Positions 6,695 through 15,347 of a stretch of 64,000 bases of DNA are shown piece by piece; the stretch's first letter is position 1; the number at the start of each line of letters is the position of its first letter. Under the pieces are notes generated by a model. The model had not been told where the DNA came from and did not search any database. It was given only the letters and a program-made list of their open reading frames with translations. Location of the stretch: NCBI RefSeq assembly GCF_003342675.1, contig NZ_CP031148.1, forward strand, positions 1,488,001 to 1,552,000. Reading direction: 5' to 3'. A program made the translations under genes and the position numbers. This stretch comes from Haloplanus rubicundus. GTDB lineage: Archaea > Halobacteriota > Halobacteria > Halobacteriales > Haloferacaceae.

Positions 6695-7600
6695 ATGACC
6701 AGTCTCGGGGAGGTCTACCACGGGGACGACCGCAGCGGGCCGAGCCTCCGGCAGATTTACGCGGGGGCGAGCCTGTTCGTCGTCGGCATCGTCCTCGTCG
6801 TCGCGGGCATCGTCGTCGCCACGACCGACGTACTGATGGGCGGTGGCACCACCCTGTTCGACGTGCGGGAGTACGGCGGCATCCTCGCCGGCCTCGGCGT
6901 CCCCGCCGTCTTCCTCGGCATCTCGGCCGTCCTGCCCGCCGAGCGATCGACCCGCGCCGCCGCGGGCATCGGCGCCAGCGTCGCCGTCCTCGGCGTCGCG
7001 CTCTTCGCGCACGCCTACCCCTGCCGGTGGTCCGGCGCCAACTGCGCGCCCGGCATGGTCGACCTGACTCTCCCCACCGTCGGCGTCTACTTCCTCGGCG
7101 CGCTCACCACCTTCTGGTGTCTGTTCGTCGGCATCGCCAACTTCAAAACGCGCAACGACCCCGGCGGCACCGTCACCATGGAAGTGACGCGGCAGGGCGA
7201 GACGAAGGTGATCGAAGTCGACCGCGGGACTTCGCACGGCAGCGTCGGCCTCGGCGGCAGCAGTTCCACCCCGACGGCCACCGTCGGCGCGGAAGTGAGC
7301 GACGGCGGGAGCGACGACGACGACATCCGCGAGGTGGCGTCGGTTTCGTCCTCTTCGCCCACGGCCGGCGGCAGCGGGTCGACCGGCGGCGGCGGCACGG
7401 CCACGGCGTCCGGCGGTGGCGGCGAGATGTGGCAGTCCTCGGCCGCGACCAGTACCAGCACCGACGCCGCCGACCGCTACTGCGGCAACTGCGAACACTT
7501 CGAGTACGTCCGCACCGAGCGCGGCATCCAGCCCTACTGTGGCTTCCACGACGGCGTCATGGCCGACATGGACGCCTGCGAGGACTGGAGCGGGCGTTAG
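6695..7600 (+). CDS. Four-helix membrane protein with C-terminal Cys4 metal-site domain
   Basis: A 301-residue protein of a conserved haloarchaeal family I cannot name with certainty. The N-terminal half has four predicted membrane helices (around residues 22-42, 58-80, 90-108, 130-150). A low-complexity Ser/Gly/Thr linker (~185-255) follows. The C-terminus has a small cysteine domain: CGNCEHF...YCGFHDGV...ACEDW, which looks like a C4 metal or redox site. The predicted topology puts the zinc-like tail on one side of the membrane, but which side is not clear. The start at 6695 (MTSLGEVYHGDD) is preferred over an upstream in-frame codon at 6671. Confidence 0.82.
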   Translation: MTSLGEVYHGDDRSGPSLRQIYAGASLFVVGIVLVVAGIVVATTDVLMGGGTTLFDVREYGGILAGLGVPAVFLGISAVLPAERSTRAAAGIGASVAVLGVALFAHAYPCRWSGANCAPGMVDLTLPTVGVYFLGALTTFWCLFVGIANFKTRNDPGGTVTMEVTRQGETKVIEVDRGTSHGSVGLGGSSSTPTATVGAEVSDGGSDDDDIREVASVSSSSPTAGGSGSTGGGGTATASGGGGEMWQSSAATSTSTDAADRYCGNCEHFEYVRTERGIQPYCGFHDGVMADMDACEDWSGR

Positions 7601-7601
7601 G

Positions 7602-8042
7602 TTAGGGCAGTCGGCTTCGCACGTCGTCCCAGTGGCTTCCCTTCCAGAAGTGTCCCCCACACTCCTCACACCGCCAGACGGAGGTCTCCGCCGGGTCCGG
7701 TGCGCCGGCGGGCCTCTCAGCATCCGTTCCGACTCGTTCGAGCGCCCCGTTACACCGTCCACAGCGCCGCGGCGTCTCGGGGAGCGAGAGCGACACGCCG
7801 GCCGCCCGGAGTTCGCGTAGCTGTGCCTCGATGTCCCGCTCCGTGAGGAGGATGGCGCCCGCCGTCCGCGCCGCGAGGTCGGCGTCCCGGGTGACGAGCG
7901 TTCGGCTTTCGTGCCGCGCCAGGTCGCCGACCGCGGCGTCCGTCTCCACGCCCCGGTCGAGTGCGTACGCCGTATCGTAGCCACACATCCGCAGGTACCG
8001 CGCCAGTTTACCGAGCATCGCGTCACAGAGAAAGCGCGTCAT
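7602..8042 (-). CDS. Mut7-C (DUF82) PIN-like RNase domain protein
   Basis: A 146-residue protein of the Mut7-C RNase family, a PIN-fold domain related to the C-terminus of C. elegans Mut-7. The N-terminal FLCDAMLGKLARYLRMCGYD and the strand LVTRDADLAART provide the acidic residues of the PIN active site. The C-terminus is a zinc ribbon with CGRCNG...CEECGGHFWKGSHW. A nuclease role in RNA or DNA turnover is inferred from the family. It lies ten bases downstream of polX on the same strand, suggesting cotranscription with a repair polymerase. Confidence 0.9.
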   Translation of the reverse strand: MTRFLCDAMLGKLARYLRMCGYDTAYALDRGVETDAAVGDLARHESRTLVTRDADLAARTAGAILLTERDIEAQLRELRAAGVSLSLPETPRRCGRCNGALERVGTDAERPAGAPDPAETSVWRCEECGGHFWKGSHWDDVRSRLP

Positions 8043-8052
8043 CCGCCGACCG

Positions 8053-9816
8053 TCACCCCAGCCACGATCGCAGGTCCGCGACCGTCCGGGTGTTGAGCAC
8101 GTCGGCCGTCTCCGCCCACCCTCGCCGGGCCGTGTGCACGCCGTAGCGACGGTAGTCGAGTTCGCCGATTCCGTGGGCGTCGGTGTTGATTACGACGGTC
8201 GCCCCGGCCTCGACGGCGGCCCGGACCGCCTCGTCGTTCAGGTCGAGGCGGTGGGGATTGGCGTTTACCTCCAGCGCCGTCCCGGCGTCGGCCGCGGCCG
8301 CCGCGAGGCGGTCCACGTCGAGCGTGAGGCCGGGGCGGTCGTTGATGAGGCGGCCGGTCGGGTGGCCGAGCACGTCCGTCTCGGGGTGCTCGACCGCCCG
8401 GACGAGGCGGTCGGTCGCCGCCGCCCGCTCCATGCCGAGGCCGCTGTGGGGCGAGGCGATCACGATGTCGAGGTCGGCGAGGACGTCGTCGCCGACCGAG
8501 AGGTCGCCGTCGGCGTCGACGTTGGCTTCGACGCCGTGGAGGACCTCGATCCTGGCGTCCTCGGCGGCTGCGGCGACGGACCCGCTCTGCTCGCGCAACT
8601 CGTCGTCGTCGAGGCCGACGCCCCCGACCATCCCCGGGCCGGTGGCGTGATCGGAGATGCAGAGGTAGTCGTCGCCGCGCTCTTCGGCCGCCCCGAGCAT
8701 CGTCTCTATCGACTCGCCGCCGTCCGACCAGTCGGTGTGGGTGTGGAGGTCGCCGCGGACTTCGTCTTCCGCCACCAGGTCGGGCAGCTCGCCGGCCGCC
8801 GCGGCCTCGATTTCGCCCCGGTCCTCCCGCAGTTCCGGCGGGATCACGGGCAGGTCGAGCGCGTCGTACATCTCCGCCTCGGTCTCGCCGCCGACCCGGC
8901 GGCCGGCACGCTGGTCGTCGCCGGCTTCCCGAGGCGTCTCCGGCGCCTCGCTGCTCACGTCGAAGATGCCATACTCGTTCATCTTCAGGTCGCGGTCGAT
9001 GGCGAGGTTGCGCAGGTGGACGTTGTGGTCCTTGCTCCCGGTGAAATACTGGAGCGCCGACCCGAACTCCGCGGGGACGACGACCCGGAAGTCGATCCGC
9101 ATGCCGCGGGCGCGGACGCTCGCTTTCGTCGTCCCGGCCTCGATCACGTCGGCGTCGGCGTTCCAGTCGAGGAAGGCCTCGACTGCTGCCTCGCCGTCCG
9201 CGCTCGCGGCGAGGACGTCCACGTCGCCGATGGTCTCGCGCCACCGCCGGAGCGATCCGGCGACGTCGGCGCGCTCGATCGGCTCGGCGCCCCGGAGGTA
9301 GTCGAGGATCCCCTCCGCGACGGGGCGGGCGTCGCCCAGCAGTTCCCGTTCCTGTGCCTGTCGGGCGAAGGGGATGTTCTCCAGGATGTTCGCCTCCGTC
9401 TTCTCGCCGAAGCCCGACACTTCTCGAATCTCGCCGTCGCTGGCGGCGGCTTCGAGTTCGTCGAGCGTCGTGATCCCGAGCGCCTCGTAGAGGGCCCCGA
9501 CCGTCTTCGGTCCCACCCCTTCGACGCTCGTGAGCGCCACCATATCGACCGGCAGTTGCTCGCGGAGCGTCGCCAGTTCCTCGATGTCGCCCGTCTCGAC
9601 GTACTCGATTATCTTGTCCGCGAGGGCGTCGCCCACACCGTCGATCTCCATCACTGCGTCCTTCCCCTCGTCGACCAGTTCCTCGATGGCCACGGGACAA
9701 TCGCGGACGTTCTCGGCGGCGCGGCGGTAGCTCCGGGGTTTGAACTCCACGCCCTGCGCTTCGAGGAGGTCCGCCATCTCCTCGAACCGGGCGGCGACCT
9801 CGGCGTTCCGGCTCAC
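8053..9816 (-). CDS. polX: DNA polymerase/3'-5' exonuclease PolX
   Basis: A 587-residue family X polymerase fused to a PHP phosphoesterase. Domains in order: helix-hairpin-helix region (~1-125, with EIDGVGDALADKI and SVEGVGPKTVGALY), the nucleotidyltransferase palm with GSLRRWRETIGDVDVL and the third carboxylate in MRIDFRVV, then the PHP domain (~340-575) with GDLHTHTDWSDG, SDHATGPG, EVNANPHRLDL and NTDAHG metal ligands. Family members fill short gaps in base-excision repair and have 3'-5' exonuclease or phosphatase activity from the PHP part. The upstream DUF5788 gene overlaps it by four bases (ATGA) and the Mut7-C gene follows, so this is a repair-associated operon. Confidence 0.96.
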   Translation of the reverse strand: MSRNAEVAARFEEMADLLEAQGVEFKPRSYRRAAENVRDCPVAIEELVDEGKDAVMEIDGVGDALADKIIEYVETGDIEELATLREQLPVDMVALTSVEGVGPKTVGALYEALGITTLDELEAAASDGEIREVSGFGEKTEANILENIPFARQAQERELLGDARPVAEGILDYLRGAEPIERADVAGSLRRWRETIGDVDVLAASADGEAAVEAFLDWNADADVIEAGTTKASVRARGMRIDFRVVVPAEFGSALQYFTGSKDHNVHLRNLAIDRDLKMNEYGIFDVSSEAPETPREAGDDQRAGRRVGGETEAEMYDALDLPVIPPELREDRGEIEAAAAGELPDLVAEDEVRGDLHTHTDWSDGGESIETMLGAAEERGDDYLCISDHATGPGMVGGVGLDDDELREQSGSVAAAAEDARIEVLHGVEANVDADGDLSVGDDVLADLDIVIASPHSGLGMERAAATDRLVRAVEHPETDVLGHPTGRLINDRPGLTLDVDRLAAAAADAGTALEVNANPHRLDLNDEAVRAAVEAGATVVINTDAHGIGELDYRRYGVHTARRGWAETADVLNTRTVADLRSWLG

Positions 9817-10256
9817 AGCCGGCCCCGCGTGTTGTGGCTGGTGTCCTTGTGGCCGAGCGCCTTCTTCAGGAAGGTCATCCAGCGCTTGCGGTCCGCCGCC
9901 TCCTGTGCTTGCGCCTCACTCTCGAGGTTCGCGGGGCCGAGCTGTTCGAGGGCGTTGAGCGCGCGGTCGATGCCGATGATGCTCTCGACCAGTCGCTCGC
10001 CTTCCTCGTAATTCACCTCGCCGTCCTCGATGCGCTGGAGGCGCTGGAGGCGTTCGCGCCGGAGGTTCTTTTTGGCTCGGTCGACCCGTTCGCGCTCCCC
10101 CGCGGGCACCGTATCGCGTCGCTTGATCTCGAAGACGAACTGCTGGAGGTCCACCTCCTCGCCCTGCACCGTGATGCGCTCGGGGATGTCCGCGCCTACC
10201 GTCGCCCCCTCACGGTTGACGCGTTCGAGGAGCTGCTTGCGCTCGAACTCTTTCAC
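9813..10256 (-). CDS. DUF5788 family protein
   Basis: A 147-residue charged, mostly helical protein found across haloarchaea. Recognised by KEFERKQLLERVNREGATVG, FVFEIKRRDTVPAGERERVD and ADRKRWMTFLKKALGHKDT. No membrane segment or metal motif is present. The middle (~50-110) is rich in Arg/Glu and may form a coiled coil. Its stop overlaps the ATG of polX by four bases, so translation is coupled and a role beside the repair polymerase is plausible. Function is unknown. Confidence 0.82.
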   Translation of the reverse strand: MKEFERKQLLERVNREGATVGADIPERITVQGEEVDLQQFVFEIKRRDTVPAGERERVDRAKKNLRRERLQRLQRIEDGEVNYEEGERLVESIIGIDRALNALEQLGPANLESEAQAQEAADRKRWMTFLKKALGHKDTSHNTRGRL

Positions 10257-10277
10257 GGCCGGCCGTTGGCGGGCCGC

Positions 10278-10829
10278 TCACTTCGCTCCTTCGCCCCCCG
10301 CGTGCTTCGGATCGGTGTCGGTGTACGGCTCCTCGATGTCCGGATCGCCACCCATCATCGTTCCCGTCCGTCGCGTCACGAAGTCGAAGACGACCACGAT
10401 GGGGAGGAGGAGGCGCTCGACGATCCGGACGGGCCGTGCCGCAGTCAGCCCCCACGACTCGGCGTGACCCAGTCCGTACGCCTTCGGCAGTATCTCGCCG
10501 AAGACGAGGACGACACTCCCCGCGACGACGGTCGTCAGCGCGACGGCCATCCCGCCCGAGAACCGCTCCGCGAGGAGGACCGCGAGGATGCTGGAGATGG
10601 CGACGTTGACGAGGTTGTTGCCGACGAGCAGCGTCACGAGCAGGCGATGCGGATCGTCGCGGAGTTCGGCCAGCACCGCCGCCCGTCGGTCCTGTGCGGC
10701 GACGCGTTCGTCGAGCCACTCCCGAGAGAGCGAGAAGACGGCGATTTCCGTACTGGAGAAGAAGGCACTCGCCGCCAGCAGGCCGATCAGCACGACGACG
10801 CTCACGGCCGTCGAGTCGAACGCGGTCAT
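10278..10829 (-). CDS. DUF21/CNNM transmembrane domain protein without CBS domains
   Basis: A 183-residue membrane protein corresponding to the N-terminal DUF21 domain of the CNNM/CorC family (divalent cation transport). Four hydrophobic segments are seen, with the typical AFFSSTEIAVFSLSREWL, TLLVGNNLVNVAISSILA and VFGEILPKAYGL motifs. Full-length relatives continue with CBS pairs and a CorC_HlyC domain; here the protein ends in a short acidic tail (DPDIEEPYTDTDPKHAGG), so it is a stand-alone membrane domain. It lies 21 bases upstream of the DUF5788-polX group on the same strand. Confidence 0.88.
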   Translation of the reverse strand: MTAFDSTAVSVVVLIGLLAASAFFSSTEIAVFSLSREWLDERVAAQDRRAAVLAELRDDPHRLLVTLLVGNNLVNVAISSILAVLLAERFSGGMAVALTTVVAGSVVLVFGEILPKAYGLGHAESWGLTAARPVRIVERLLLPIVVVFDFVTRRTGTMMGGDPDIEEPYTDTDPKHAGGEGAK

Positions 10830-10912
10830 GGGTGTCGTCGTGTCGAGAGGGAGAAAAAACGGCGGGGCCGGAGACAGAAAGTTCTTGAACGCGGCCCGAC
10901 CATCCTCGGCAA

Positions 10913-12745
10913 ATGGACTCCGGCGTGGAAGTGAGCGTCGTCCTCCCCGCGTACAACGAGGCGGACACCATCGAGGGGACGGTGCAAACGACGCTCTCGA
11001 CGCTCGCGTCCTTCCTCCCGCCCGGCTCCTTCGAGGTGCTCGTCGCGGAGGACGGCTGCGACGACCCGACGCCCGAGATTGCGGACCGGATGGCCGCCGC
11101 GGACGAGCGCGTCCGCCACGTCCACAGCGACGAGCGTCTCGGTCGCGGCGGCGCGCTCGAACGCGCCTTCGCCGCCGCCGACGGCGATACGCTCGTCTAC
11201 TTCGACACCGACCTCGCGACGGACATGGGGCATCTGGAGGAACTGGTCGAGCGGGTGCGCTCCGGCGAGGCCGACGTGGCGACCGGATCGCGCTGGCTGC
11301 CCGGCAACGTCGCGGACCGCCCGGCCAAGCGCGGCGTCCCCTCCCGCGTCTACAACGGCCTCGTCCGCCTGTTCCTGCGCTCGCCGCTCCGCGATCACCA
11401 GTGTGGGTTCAAGGCCTTGAGCCGCGAGGCGTTCGAGCGCCTGCACGCGGACGTGGCGGACGAACACTGGTTCTGGGACACCGAACTCCTCGTCCGCGCC
11501 CAGCGCGCCGGCTTCGAGGTGGCGGAGTTCCCCGTCCAGTGGGAGCCCAAAGGCGACACGAAAGTCGACCTCGTGCGGGACGTGTTCGGGATGGGGAGTC
11601 AGATCCTCCGGCTGTGGTGGCAGCTGTCGGTCAGCCCCCGGATCACCCGCCGGGTGAGCGTCGGCGCGGGCGCGCTCCTCACCGTCGTCGCCCTCGCCCT
11701 GATGACGCTGTATCTCGACCCGCAGGCGGTGCTTGCGGAACTGGAGGGCGCGAACCTCCGCCTCGTCGCGCTCGCCGGCGCCGTCTACCTCCTCTCCTGG
11801 CCGCTCCGGGGCGCCCGCTACCGCGACATCCTGAACGAACTCGGCTACCGCGAGCGCCTCGGCTTCCTCACCGGCGCCGTCTTCATCAGTCAGACCGGCA
11901 ACCTCGTCTTCCCCGCGCGGGCGGGCGACGCCGTCCGCGCGTACGTCGTGAAGGCGCGCCGGGGGATTCCGTACCCCACCGGCTTCGCGTCGCTGGCCGT
12001 CGAGCGGGTCTTCGACCTGCTGACGATCACCGCCCTCGGCGGGACCGTCCTCGTGGGCTACGTCCTCACGGGTGCGACGGACCAGATCGTCACCGCCGTC
12101 TCCGCGGGGGTCCCCGGCATCGATCCCCGGAGCGCACGCGTCGCGCTCACCGTCGCGGCGGGCGTCGCGGCGGCGGCCCTCCTCGCCGTCGTCGTCATCG
12201 TCGTCAGCGCGCGCCGCGACGGCAACCTGGTCCGGCGGGTCGTCACCGGCGTGAGTTCCGACTCCTACGCCGACTACGTGGCGGGGGTCATAGAGCGGTT
12301 CGTCGCCGACGTGCAGACGGTGGCGGCCGACCGTGGCGCGTTCGCCCGCGTGGGCGTCAGCAGCCTCGCTATCTGGGGGCTCGACGTGGTGACCGCAGTC
12401 ATCGTGCTCGCGGCGTTCGACGTCTCGCTCGCCCCGCCGACGCTCGTCGCCATCGGCTTCTTCGCGGTGAGCGTCGGCAACCTCGCGAAGGTGCTCCCGC
12501 TCTCGCCCGGCGGGATCGGCCTCTACGAGGCGGCCTTCACCCTCCTCGTCGCGGGGCTGACCCCCGTGACGGGCGCGACGGCCTTCGGCGCCGCCGTCCT
12601 CGACCACGCGGTGAAGAACCTCGTCACCGTCGCCGGCGGCGTCGTCTCGATGCTCGCGCTCAACGTCTCCCTGACGAGCGCGGTCGACGAGACGACGGGC
12701 GGCGGGGCGGCCGACGCGACCGATCCGGAGCCCGAGGTCGACTAA
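10913..12745 (+). CDS. aglD: AglD-like glycosyltransferase fused to a flippase-like membrane domain
   Basis: A 610-residue two-part protein. Residues ~7-230 are a family 2 (dolichyl-phosphate hexose synthase type) GT-A domain with SVVLPAYNEADTI, the metal-binding DTD at 98-100 and DHQCGFKALSREAFE. Residues ~245-590 form a lysylphosphatidylglycerol-synthase/flippase-like membrane domain with about eight helices, including PARAGDAVRAYVVKARRG and LPLSPGGIGLYEAAF. This arrangement and length match Haloferax AglD, which charges dolichol phosphate with the last sugar of the S-layer N-glycan. Exact sugar is inference. The gene stands alone; its stop overlaps the convergent cobalamin-binding gene by four bases (CTAA). 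Confidence 0.85.
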   Translation: MDSGVEVSVVLPAYNEADTIEGTVQTTLSTLASFLPPGSFEVLVAEDGCDDPTPEIADRMAAADERVRHVHSDERLGRGGALERAFAAADGDTLVYFDTDLATDMGHLEELVERVRSGEADVATGSRWLPGNVADRPAKRGVPSRVYNGLVRLFLRSPLRDHQCGFKALSREAFERLHADVADEHWFWDTELLVRAQRAGFEVAEFPVQWEPKGDTKVDLVRDVFGMGSQILRLWWQLSVSPRITRRVSVGAGALLTVVALALMTLYLDPQAVLAELEGANLRLVALAGAVYLLSWPLRGARYRDILNELGYRERLGFLTGAVFISQTGNLVFPARAGDAVRAYVVKARRGIPYPTGFASLAVERVFDLLTITALGGTVLVGYVLTGATDQIVTAVSAGVPGIDPRSARVALTVAAGVAAAALLAVVVIVVSARRDGNLVRRVVTGVSSDSYADYVAGVIERFVADVQTVAADRGAFARVGVSSLAIWGLDVVTAVIVLAAFDVSLAPPTLVAIGFFAVSVGNLAKVLPLSPGGIGLYEAAFTLLVAGLTPVTGATAFGAAVLDHAVKNLVTVAGGVVSMLALNVSLTSAVDETTGGGAADATDPEPEVD

Positions 12746-13482
12746 AACAGCTCGACGAGCCGTTCGGCGCCGTCTAGCAGATTCGGACTCGGCTGGTTCA
12801 AGAGTGCGTCGTCGACGACGTGGACCGCGGCGTCGATGGCCCAGTCGCGGTCGGTGACCGTCGCGGGGTCGACCCGCGTCCCGTGGCCGCAGAGGTGGAG
12901 GACGACGTGGTCGGGATCGGCCGCCTCCACTTCCTCGCGGGTGACGGCCCGGGACCGCTCGCCGGGGTCGACGAAGGGGTGGTGACCGCCGGCTACCTCG
13001 ACGAGTTCGGGCACCCAGTTGCCGGCGGCCATCGGCGGGTCCGCCCACTCCTCGGCGTAGACGGTCGGTCGTGCGCCCGTGGCTCGCTCGCGGACTCGAT
13101 CCAGTCGCTCGCGGCTCCGGGCGGCCAGTCGCTCGCCCGCCGCGCCCCGGCCCACGGCGTCGCCGAGGGTGGCGAAGCCGTCGATCACCTCGGGGAGCCG
13201 TTCGGCGTCCATGTGGTGGACCCGCATTCCCCGGTCGCGGATGGCGTCCCGGACCTCGGCCTGGAGCGCGTCGCTCGTGCAGACGAGGTCCGGGTCGAGC
13301 CGTTCCAGTTCGTCCAGGTCGGGGTCGAGCCATCCCCCGAGAACGGTCGGATTGTCGTCGACGTCCTCGAGTTCCGAGCGACAGTGGGTCGTGATCCCGA
13401 CGAGGCGGTCGGCGACGCCGAGTTCGCGGCAGGTCGCGGTGGCGGCTGGCGCGAGGGAGACGATGCGTTCGGGCGGGGCCAT
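12742..13482 (-). CDS. BtuF-like cobalamin-binding (periplasmic-binding fold) protein without signal peptide
   Basis: A 246-residue protein of the class III periplasmic-binding (TroA/BtuF) fold. The N-terminus starts directly with RIVSLAPAATATCRELG and ITTHCRSELE, then LGGWLDPDLDELERLDPDLV, the family core. EEWADPPMAAGNWVPELVEV and a C-terminal DHVVLHLCGHG complete the second lobe. There is no signal sequence or lipobox, so a cytoplasmic role or a cobalamin/cobinamide salvage function is more likely than ABC import, and no transporter genes are adjacent. It is convergent with the aglD-like gene (stop codons overlap). Confidence 0.82.
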   Translation of the reverse strand: MAPPERIVSLAPAATATCRELGVADRLVGITTHCRSELEDVDDNPTVLGGWLDPDLDELERLDPDLVCTSDALQAEVRDAIRDRGMRVHHMDAERLPEVIDGFATLGDAVGRGAAGERLAARSRERLDRVRERATGARPTVYAEEWADPPMAAGNWVPELVEVAGGHHPFVDPGERSRAVTREEVEAADPDHVVLHLCGHGTRVDPATVTDRDWAIDAAVHVVDDALLNQPSPNLLDGAERLVELF

Positions 13483-13570
13483 GGCGGGTGTGGGTGTCGG
13501 AGGGTCAAGAACGCGATGGCCGTCGCCGGAACCGACACCGATACCCGTCGGCGGTCGGGAGGATGAGTCG

Positions 13571-14629
13571 ATGCGGACGGAGCACGTCCTTCACGTCGGC
13601 GATGCGGGTGACATGAGCGCCGTCGACGACGAGTCGGTCCACCTCGTCGTCACGTCGCCCCCGTATCCGATGATCGACCTCTGGGACGACCTCTTCGCGG
13701 CGCGGGACCCGGACGTGCGCGCGGCGCTCGACGCCGGCGACGGCGACGCCGCGTTCGACCTGATGCACGCCCAACTCGACGCGGTGTGGGACGAGGTGGA
13801 CCGCGTCCTCGCGCCCGGCGGCGTCGTCTGTGTCAACGTCGGCGACGCCACCCGCTCGGTCGGCGGCGAGTTCCAGCAGTACCCCAACCACGCCCGGATC
13901 GTCGACGCCCTCCGCTCGCGGGGGCTGACGCCCCTCCCCGACGTGCTCTGGCGGAAGCCGACCAACAGCCACACCAAGTTCATGGGGTCGGGGACGCTCC
14001 CGCCGAACGCCTACGTCACGCTCGAACACGAATACGTGCTCCTCTTCCGGAAGGGCGGCCCCCGATCCTTCCCGCCCGGCGACGACCGCCGGTACGAGAG
14101 CGCGTACTTCTGGGAGGAGCGCAACCGCTGGTTCTCCGATCTCTGGGAGTTCCGCGGCGAGGAACAGGCGCTCGAGACGGGCGACCGACGCGACCGATCC
14201 GCGGCCTTCCCGCTGGAGGTGCCGCTGCGCTTGATCCGGATGTTCTCCGTCCGCGGCGACCGGGTGCTCGACCCGTTCGCGGGGACGGGGACGACGGCGC
14301 TCGCCGCGATGCACGCCGCGCGGCACTCGGTGGGCTACGATCTGGACGGCGACCTGTTCGCGGCGCTCGACGACCGACTCGACGACCTGCCCGCGCGCTC
14401 CGAGCGGCGCGTGGCCGACCGCCTCGACCGCCACCGCGCGGCCATGGCCGACCGCGACGGCGGCTACGAGGCCGAACATTTCGACTTCCGGGTGGTGACG
14501 AAACGCGAGCGACGCATCCGACCCTACGCCGTCGACTCGGTGACCGAACGGTCCGAGAGGACGGGCCGGCGGTACGTCCTCGATCACCGACCGGTCGACG
14601 AGATTAACCGAGGCCCGTCCCAGGGATGA
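13571..14629 (+). CDS. Orphan DNA methyltransferase, probably N4-cytosine (CTAG/Zim-like)
   Basis: A 352-residue class beta DNA methyltransferase. The catalytic motif IV TSPPYPMIDLW (~residue 33) comes first and the SAM-binding motif I LDPFAGTGTTALAAM comes near residue 235, which is the beta-class order. TSPPY favours N4-cytosine methylation. The sequence resembles the haloarchaeal CTAG methylases called Zim, but that is memory-based. No restriction endonuclease gene is adjacent, so it is an orphan modification enzyme. The start is the ATG at 13571; a long upstream open frame is non-coding. Its TGA overlaps the ATG of aroD by four bases. Confidence 0.87.
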   Translation: MRTEHVLHVGDAGDMSAVDDESVHLVVTSPPYPMIDLWDDLFAARDPDVRAALDAGDGDAAFDLMHAQLDAVWDEVDRVLAPGGVVCVNVGDATRSVGGEFQQYPNHARIVDALRSRGLTPLPDVLWRKPTNSHTKFMGSGTLPPNAYVTLEHEYVLLFRKGGPRSFPPGDDRRYESAYFWEERNRWFSDLWEFRGEEQALETGDRRDRSAAFPLEVPLRLIRMFSVRGDRVLDPFAGTGTTALAAMHAARHSVGYDLDGDLFAALDDRLDDLPARSERRVADRLDRHRAAMADRDGGYEAEHFDFRVVTKRERRIRPYAVDSVTERSERTGRRYVLDHRPVDEINRGPSQG

Positions 14630-15321
14630 GTATGGAGTTCGACTCGTTGGTCCTCGCGGCGGCGACGGGCGATCTCGACGACGAAGCGGCGGCCCGCGAC
14701 CACGCCGACGCCGTCGAGTTTCGGATGGATTTCGCGACCGATCCGCTCGAAGCACTCGACGACTACGACGGGAGCCTGCCGCTGATCGCCACGAACCGCG
14801 ATCCGGCGGAGGGTGGCGAGGCCGATGCCCCGGAACGGGAGCGACTGGCTGTCCTGGAAGCGGCGAGCGAACACGACGCCGTCGGCGCGGTGGACATCGA
14901 ACTCGCGAGCCTGCGCGACGATCCGGGGGCGACGGCGGCGGCGACGGCCCGTGCCAACGGCGCCGTCGTCATCGCGTCGGTCCACGACTTCGAGTCGACG
15001 CCGTCGACCGCACGACTCGACGAGACCCTCGCGACGGCCGCCGATCACGGCGACGTGGGGAAGGCCGCGGTGACGGCGACGACGCCCGGCGACGCGTTGC
15101 GGGTGCTGTCGGTGACGCACGCGGCGACCGAACGCGGCGACCGGGTGGCGACGATGGCGATGGGTGAGGCCGGCCGACACACGCGGGCGGTCGCCCCGCT
15201 CTACGGTTCGAAGATCGGCTACGCGCCGGTCGACCCCGCCGAAGCGACCGCCCCCGGGCAGTACGACCTGGCGACGCTCGCGGACCTGCTCGACCGTCTC
15301 GGCGGTCGGCCGAGGCTATAA
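14626..15321 (+). CDS. aroD: Type I 3-dehydroquinate dehydratase
   Basis: A 231-residue class I dehydroquinase, the third step of the shikimate pathway, which dehydrates 3-dehydroquinate through a Schiff base. Active-site features are the EFRMDF strand (residues ~27-32), the histidine in VIASVHDFEST (~121) and the lysine in DVGKAAVTA (~148). MAMGEAGRHTRAVAPLYGSKIGY forms the C-terminal phosphate/carboxylate binding region (written here in one phrase as the MAMGEAGRHTR and LYGSKIGY motifs). It is coupled by ATGA to the methyltransferase gene. The upstream steps, ADH synthase and DHQ synthase II, are encoded 13 kb away at 27779-29802. Confidence 0.94.
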   Translation: MSMEFDSLVLAAATGDLDDEAAARDHADAVEFRMDFATDPLEALDDYDGSLPLIATNRDPAEGGEADAPERERLAVLEAASEHDAVGAVDIELASLRDDPGATAAATARANGAVVIASVHDFESTPSTARLDETLATAADHGDVGKAAVTATTPGDALRVLSVTHAATERGDRVATMAMGEAGRHTRAVAPLYGSKIGYAPVDPAEATAPGQYDLATLADLLDRLGGRPRL

Positions 15322-15347
15322 GCGCGTGGCGCCTCCATCCCTCCACG

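Noticed and set aside
8134-10011. 625-residue plus-strand open frame across polX
   Set aside because: Antisense to the well-supported polX and DUF5788 genes. It is a GC-bias shadow with no recognisable motif.
10588-12777. 729-residue Arg-rich plus-strand frame
   Set aside because: Overlaps the AglD-like gene in a different frame and is low-complexity Arg/Gly/Pro; a codon-bias shadow.
13079-13570. N-terminal extension of the DNA methyltransferase
   Set aside because: Lies antisense to the cobalamin-binding gene and encodes Ser/Arg-rich sequence; the ATG at 13571 is followed directly by a normal methyltransferase start.
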